Assembly: GCA_034932485.1 (NCBI GenBank)
Contig: JAYFOQ010000021.1
Span: 62,001 to 126,000, forward strand
DNA: 64,000 bases
Reading direction: 5' to 3'
From: Gordonibacter sp034932485
GTDB lineage: Bacteria; Actinomycetota; Coriobacteriia; Coriobacteriales; Eggerthellaceae
In this document: positions 60,495 through 64,000 of the stretch, piece by piece
Numbering within the stretch: position 1 is the first letter of the stretch
Layout: each line of letters starts with the position of its first letter
The notes under the pieces: model-generated
Told to the model about the DNA's origin: nothing
The model's input: the letters and a program-made list of their open reading frames with translations, nothing else
Databases searched by the model: none
Made by a program: the position numbers and the translations under genes

Positions 60495-60779
60495 GAGCTC
60501 GAAGTATCAGGTAGCGTGAGCTACAGCCAATCAAATAGCATGCCAAGACACGCCTTCAATGGCCATGCAGAAAAAGCGGCCGCATGCAGAGAATCAGCCA
60601 CCGGCTTGCTCGAAGCCTCAAGAACAGGTTTGAGTATCTCATCAACTCTCCAAACGTAAAGGAAATGCCGCAGAAGCAATCCTTTTTTTGACGAGACCCA
60701 TTCAGTTTAACATGGTCACTTAGGCTATCCGAAACACCGTCCACACGAGGTCAGGCGATCGGCCCAGAGAAAAGATAGG

Positions 60780-60856
60780 CGGTCATCAGGTGGTCATCGA
60801 GTGGTCTTCGGCTAATCATCACTTGATTGCCGGGTGATTGTCGTTTGGTCGTCGGG
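60780..60856 (+). repeat. Seven degenerate 11-bp tandem repeats upstream of selA
   Basis: Cutting the sequence from 60780 every 11 bases gives units close to TGGTCATCGGG: CGGTCATCAGG, TGGTCATCGAG, TGGTCTTCGGC, TAATCATCACT, TGATTGCCGGG, TGATTGTCGTT, TGGTCGTCGGG. The unit is about one helical turn and it lies some 30 bases upstream of the selA -35/-10. The array does not encode a gene. Confidence 0.6.
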
Positions 60857-60884
60857 CGCCTTTCCTGCACGCTCCCCTTCAAGG

Positions 60885-60915
60885 AAGACAGCCCACCCTT
60901 GCTCACTGCTATAAT
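60885..60915 (+). promoter_or_regulatory. Promoter of selAB
   Basis: TATAAT, a perfect -10, is at 60910-60915, about 75 bases before the selA ATG. An AAGACA at 60885-60890 is the best -35 match, with a slightly long 19-base spacer. Confidence 0.5.
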
Positions 60916-60992
60916 GCAAAACAACGTCCTTTATTCGAGCAACACGTGCTCCTATAAACCTGCCTCTCCCCTCACAGAAAGGCCTCTGCACC

Positions 60993-62459
60993 ATGTCCCC
61001 AACGGTATCTAAAGAATTGCTACGCAACTTGCCAAAAGTCGAGGACCTGCTGCATGCTCCCTCTATTGAAGCCTTGGCTAAACGTATGCCTCGGTCGCTT
61101 GTTGTAGAAGCGGTACGCGCGGCAGTAGACCACGCAAGGACAGGCATTCTAAAAGGAACGCTTACGCAACTTAACGCGCAGAACATCGAGCGCGATGCCT
61201 ACACGCGCGCACTTACACTGGGGCGCCCATCACTGCGGCGTGTAATCAATGCATCAGGGGTGATTATCCACACAAACTTAGGCCGCAGCGCACTGGCGCC
61301 AGAGGCCGTGCAAGCCGCCTGCGAGGCGGCGCGTGGCTATTCGACGCTAGAATACGACACCGACACCCTAGCCCGCGGCAGCCGCCACGATCACTGCGAA
61401 CGGTTACTCTGCGCTCTTACAGGAGCCGAGGCGGCCATTGCGGTAAACAACAATGCTGCCGCCGTAATGATGGTACTAAGCGAATTTGCAGCTGGTCATG
61501 AAGCCATTGTGTCACGCGGCGAGCTGGTAGAAATTGGCGGATCATTCCGCGTGCCCGACATTATGGCACTTTCACAGGCACATATGGTAGAAGTGGGTAC
61601 CACCAACAAAACTCATATCGCCGATTACACGCGAGCCATCAGCGAAAAAACCTCAATGCTACTCAAGGTACACCCTTCAAACTACCGCATGATCGGGTTT
61701 ACCGAAAGCGTTGATGTACGCGAACTTCGAAAGCTGGCCGATGCCGAAAATAATCGGCGACACGCAAATGTAGAACATACGGACACCGCATCGAATAAGA
61801 TTCTCGTCTATGAAGACCAAGGGTCCGGTGTTCTTGTTCACCTAGCCAACCTCGGCGAACACGCCGAGCCCACCGTAGCCGATTCAATAATGCGCGGATG
61901 TGACCTCGTGTCGTTTTCGGGCGACAAACTTTTGGGTGGACCACAGGCCGGTATCATTGTAGGAGCCAAATGTTATATCGATCGCCTGAAAGCAAACCCC
62001 CTCGCTCGCGCCTTGCGCTTGGATAAAATGACGCTTGCAGCACTCGAAGCAACACTGCGCCTCTACCTCCATGAAGAGGCTGTTTTATCTCAAGTACCCA
62101 CCTTGCGTATGCTAACTGAACCTGTCAAAACGGTACGTCTGCGTGCTGAAAAGCTGGCGCACCACATCAAGGAAAACCTACCGAAGGGGTGCGTCGAACT
62201 CTCTTTGGTCGAAGAAATTGCACGGGCGGGCGGCGGATCATTACCGATGTGCGATATTCCCACCTGGGTTGTACGCGTAGAATTTATGCGCGGCGATGCA
62301 CTTTCCTGCGAGCGCTATTTGGTGTCCGAACGCAAGGTGCCCATCGTGGGACGCATCAAGCGCGACGCACTCCTTCTCGATGCTCGCACGATCCTCGAAG
62401 GCGAAGACAGCGAGATTGCCGAGGCACTGTCCTCCTACTTCGAGGGAGGGATGGCATGA
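60993..62459 (+). CDS. selA: L-seryl-tRNA(Sec) selenium transferase SelA
   Basis: SelA converts Ser-tRNA(Sec) to Sec-tRNA(Sec) with selenophosphate, using PLP. The 488-residue protein starts MSPTVSKELLRNLPKVEDLL. The middle shows RRVINASGVIIHTNLGRSAL and TGAEAAIAVNNNAAAVMMVL, and the PLP-binding region is LVSFSGDKLLGGPQAGIIVG. The C-terminal part has RVEFMRGDALSCERYLVSE and IKRDALLLDARTI. It is near the usual length (about 460) and intact. The selB ATG overlaps its stop. Confidence 0.95.
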   Translation: MSPTVSKELLRNLPKVEDLLHAPSIEALAKRMPRSLVVEAVRAAVDHARTGILKGTLTQLNAQNIERDAYTRALTLGRPSLRRVINASGVIIHTNLGRSALAPEAVQAACEAARGYSTLEYDTDTLARGSRHDHCERLLCALTGAEAAIAVNNNAAAVMMVLSEFAAGHEAIVSRGELVEIGGSFRVPDIMALSQAHMVEVGTTNKTHIADYTRAISEKTSMLLKVHPSNYRMIGFTESVDVRELRKLADAENNRRHANVEHTDTASNKILVYEDQGSGVLVHLANLGEHAEPTVADSIMRGCDLVSFSGDKLLGGPQAGIIVGAKCYIDRLKANPLARALRLDKMTLAALEATLRLYLHEEAVLSQVPTLRMLTEPVKTVRLRAEKLAHHIKENLPKGCVELSLVEEIARAGGGSLPMCDIPTWVVRVEFMRGDALSCERYLVSERKVPIVGRIKRDALLLDARTILEGEDSEIAEALSSYFEGGMA

Positions 62460-64000
62460 CAAGCTCCCAACGCCCCGCGATGCGCAGAATCGTCCTCGGT
62501 ACCGCCGGTCATATAGATCACGGAAAATCTTCTCTCGTACAGGCACTTACCGGCACCGATCCCGATCGTTTAGCTGAAGAGAAGCAGCGAGGTATTACCA
62601 TTGAACTTGGCTTCGCCGAACTGGAACTGCCAGGGGACTTGTCGGTGGGTGTTGTTGATGTGCCGGGTCACGAGCGCTTCGTACGCCAGATGATAGCCGG
62701 TGCCACCGGAATCGATCTTGCTCTCTTGTGTATTGCTGCCGACGATGGAATCATGCCGCAGACCATCGAACATCTTGCAGTACTTGAACTTTTAGGCGTG
62801 CCATCCTGCGTTGTTGCTCTTACGAAATCAGACCTTGTCGACGAAGAATGGCTAACGTTTGTGTCCGACGAAATAAATAGCTTCCTCGCACAAACGCCTT
62901 ATAGCGGATCACCCATCATACCCGTCTCAAGCCGTACAGGAAACGGTCTTTTTGACCTTTCGTGCGTACTGGCTCGCACAGCAAAAGACACCTTACCCGC
63001 AAAAGGAGGGGCGGTTGCTCGCCTGCCAATTGACCGCGTTTTCACCATTAAGGGTGCCGGAACCGTTATTACCGGAACACTCTGGAGTGGTCGCATAGCC
63101 GTCGGCGACGAGCTGGAAGTGCTGCCGGGAAACTTAACCACCCGTGTACGTTCGGTTCAGGTGCACGGACGTGAAACTGAAGCGGCCGAAGCCGGCATGC
63201 GTACCGCCCTTAACTTAAACGCACTCAAAAAGAGCGACGTACGCCCCGGCAACCTTCTCGCCACCCCTGGTTGTTGCACGGCAACCGATCGCTTTGATGC
63301 ATGGTTTACCTACTTAGATGCCGGACAAGGAGGGAAACCCCTCATGAGCGGCAGCCGCGTACACGTTGCCCACGGCACGCGCGAGGTTACCGGACGAGTG
63401 TTATTTATGAATGGTCAGGAAGCACTCGCTCCGCGTCAAAGCAGGTATGCGCAGATACGACTAGACGAATCCTTGCCGGTATCGTGGCGCGACCGTTTCG
63501 TCGTACGCTCATACTCTCCCGTGCGTGTTATCGGTGGGGGAACCATACTGTTCGCTCACCCACGCCGTCGAACCAATCTCGCCTCGGGCGAACAAGAACT
63601 GCTCGATGCCCTACGCGCAAACGACGAAGCCGGCGCCTGCGATGCCGCCCTTGCGATGCAATCCCATCCGGTATCGTCAGCGCACCTCGCGCGTGCGGCG
63701 GGGGTAAGCACCCCGGCGGCCAACAAACGACTCGAAGAACTACGCGCCAGCAAAACTATCACTGTTGTTGGTGAAGGCAAGCCATCTTTCTACGCATCGC
63801 GTAGTATCCTAGCCCGCGACCTATCTTGCATAGAAAACGAACTGCTGCGCTTTCATGGAGAAAACCCCCTACAACTAGGTCTCACAAAAGGAGAGCTTGC
63901 ACAACGCTGTTTCAAGCGCATCGATCCCGCTTGTTTCGATGCTCTCTTGCAGGAAGCAGCTACAACCAGGCGCATCATGGTATCGGGAGGACAGATAAGT
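62456..64000 (+). CDS. selB: Selenocysteine-specific elongation factor SelB, 5' part
   Basis: SelB brings Sec-tRNA to UGA codons by binding SECIS RNA. The first 515 codons are present and the frame is open at 64000; full SelB has about 600-650. The GTPase shows LGTAGHIDHGKSSLVQALTG, RGITIELGFAEL, DVPGHERFVRQMIAGA and VVALTKSDLV. EF-Tu-like domains II and III follow (FTIKGAGTVITGTLWSGRIA), then the start of the winged-helix RNA-binding domains (SSAHLARAAGVSTPAANKRL). The start ATG (62456-62458) overlaps the selA stop, so the two are translationally coupled. Confidence 0.95.
   Translation, partial: MTSSQRPAMRRIVLGTAGHIDHGKSSLVQALTGTDPDRLAEEKQRGITIELGFAELELPGDLSVGVVDVPGHERFVRQMIAGATGIDLALLCIAADDGIMPQTIEHLAVLELLGVPSCVVALTKSDLVDEEWLTFVSDEINSFLAQTPYSGSPIIPVSSRTGNGLFDLSCVLARTAKDTLPAKGGAVARLPIDRVFTIKGAGTVITGTLWSGRIAVGDELEVLPGNLTTRVRSVQVHGRETEAAEAGMRTALNLNALKKSDVRPGNLLATPGCCTATDRFDAWFTYLDAGQGGKPLMSGSRVHVAHGTREVTGRVLFMNGQEALAPRQSRYAQIRLDESLPVSWRDRFVVRSYSPVRVIGGGTILFAHPRRRTNLASGEQELLDALRANDEAGACDAALAMQSHPVSSAHLARAAGVSTPAANKRLEELRASKTITVVGEGKPSFYASRSILARDLSCIENELLRFHGENPLQLGLTKGELAQRCFKRIDPACFDALLQEAATTRRIMVSGGQIS

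Noticed and set aside
60468..60992. tRNA-Sec gene beside selA
   Set aside because: I looked for a GG-start, TCA anticodon and TTCAA T-loop on both strands here and in 54129-54682. None folded. The gene is probably elsewhere in the genome.
1..64000. CRISPR array, prophage or complete insertion sequence
   Set aside because: No regular direct-repeat/spacer pattern, no phage structural or integrase genes, and no transposase gene was seen.

Overview
The window looks like an actinobacterial chromosome of the Coriobacteriia, most likely family Eggerthellaceae. The signs are an actinobacterial-type integration host factor beside gmk and rpoZ, a LuxR regulator fused to a multi-pass membrane domain next to a Tat-exported flavin reductase, and an anaerobic formate dehydrogenase with its own selenocysteine machinery. 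Base composition is moderate (roughly half G+C, richer in some stretches). A low-GC member such as Cryptobacterium would fit, but I cannot fix the genus. I saw no tRNA, rRNA, CRISPR array, complete insertion sequence or prophage.

Layout. 1-8.8 kb (minus strand): a heat-shock and translation-quality block (phoH start, mtaB, rsmE, dnaJ, hrcA with a CIRCE operator, hemW, dusB, a small membrane protein, lepA). 9-12.3 kb (plus): rubrerythrin, the serine/threonine importer sstT, then an unexplained structured RNA ending in a terminator upstream of an S20 gene whose protein has a long charged tail. 12.4-21.9 kb (minus): holA, comEC and comEA (DNA uptake), thiI, rpoZ, gmk, mihF and pyrFDK. 22-25 kb: a DUF3267 membrane protein, two VOC proteins and a phosphate transporter. 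25.4-30.1 kb: carAB behind a PyrR-type attenuator. 30.2-34.9 kb: the LuxR/flavin reductase pair and an orphan nuclease-like protein. 35-38.6 kb: pyrRBC behind a second PyrR attenuator. 38.6-44.8 kb: a tiny membrane ORF, a periplasmic-sensor EAL protein, a KimA-like potassium importer and a TPR-like membrane protein.

45-64 kb is the most cohesive region. It holds a two-gene AmmeMemoRadiSam locus, fdhD, fdhE and the three-subunit formate dehydrogenase. The catalytic subunit contains an in-frame UGA followed by an E. coli-like SECIS hairpin. Divergent from it is selD, itself with an in-frame UGA near the N-terminus. Then comes a minus-strand run (DUF3343, YedF, cysteine desulfurase, 2-hydroxyacyl-CoA dehydratase activase, second DUF3343, double-cubane reductase), followed by selA and selB on the plus strand; selB runs off the window. 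The client enzyme, the selenophosphate and Sec-tRNA enzymes and a probable selenium delivery or reduction module therefore sit together.

Pyrimidine synthesis is complete but split into pyrRBC, carAB and pyrKDF, all on the same strand and separated by unrelated genes. Two of the three parts have PyrR-type leaders.
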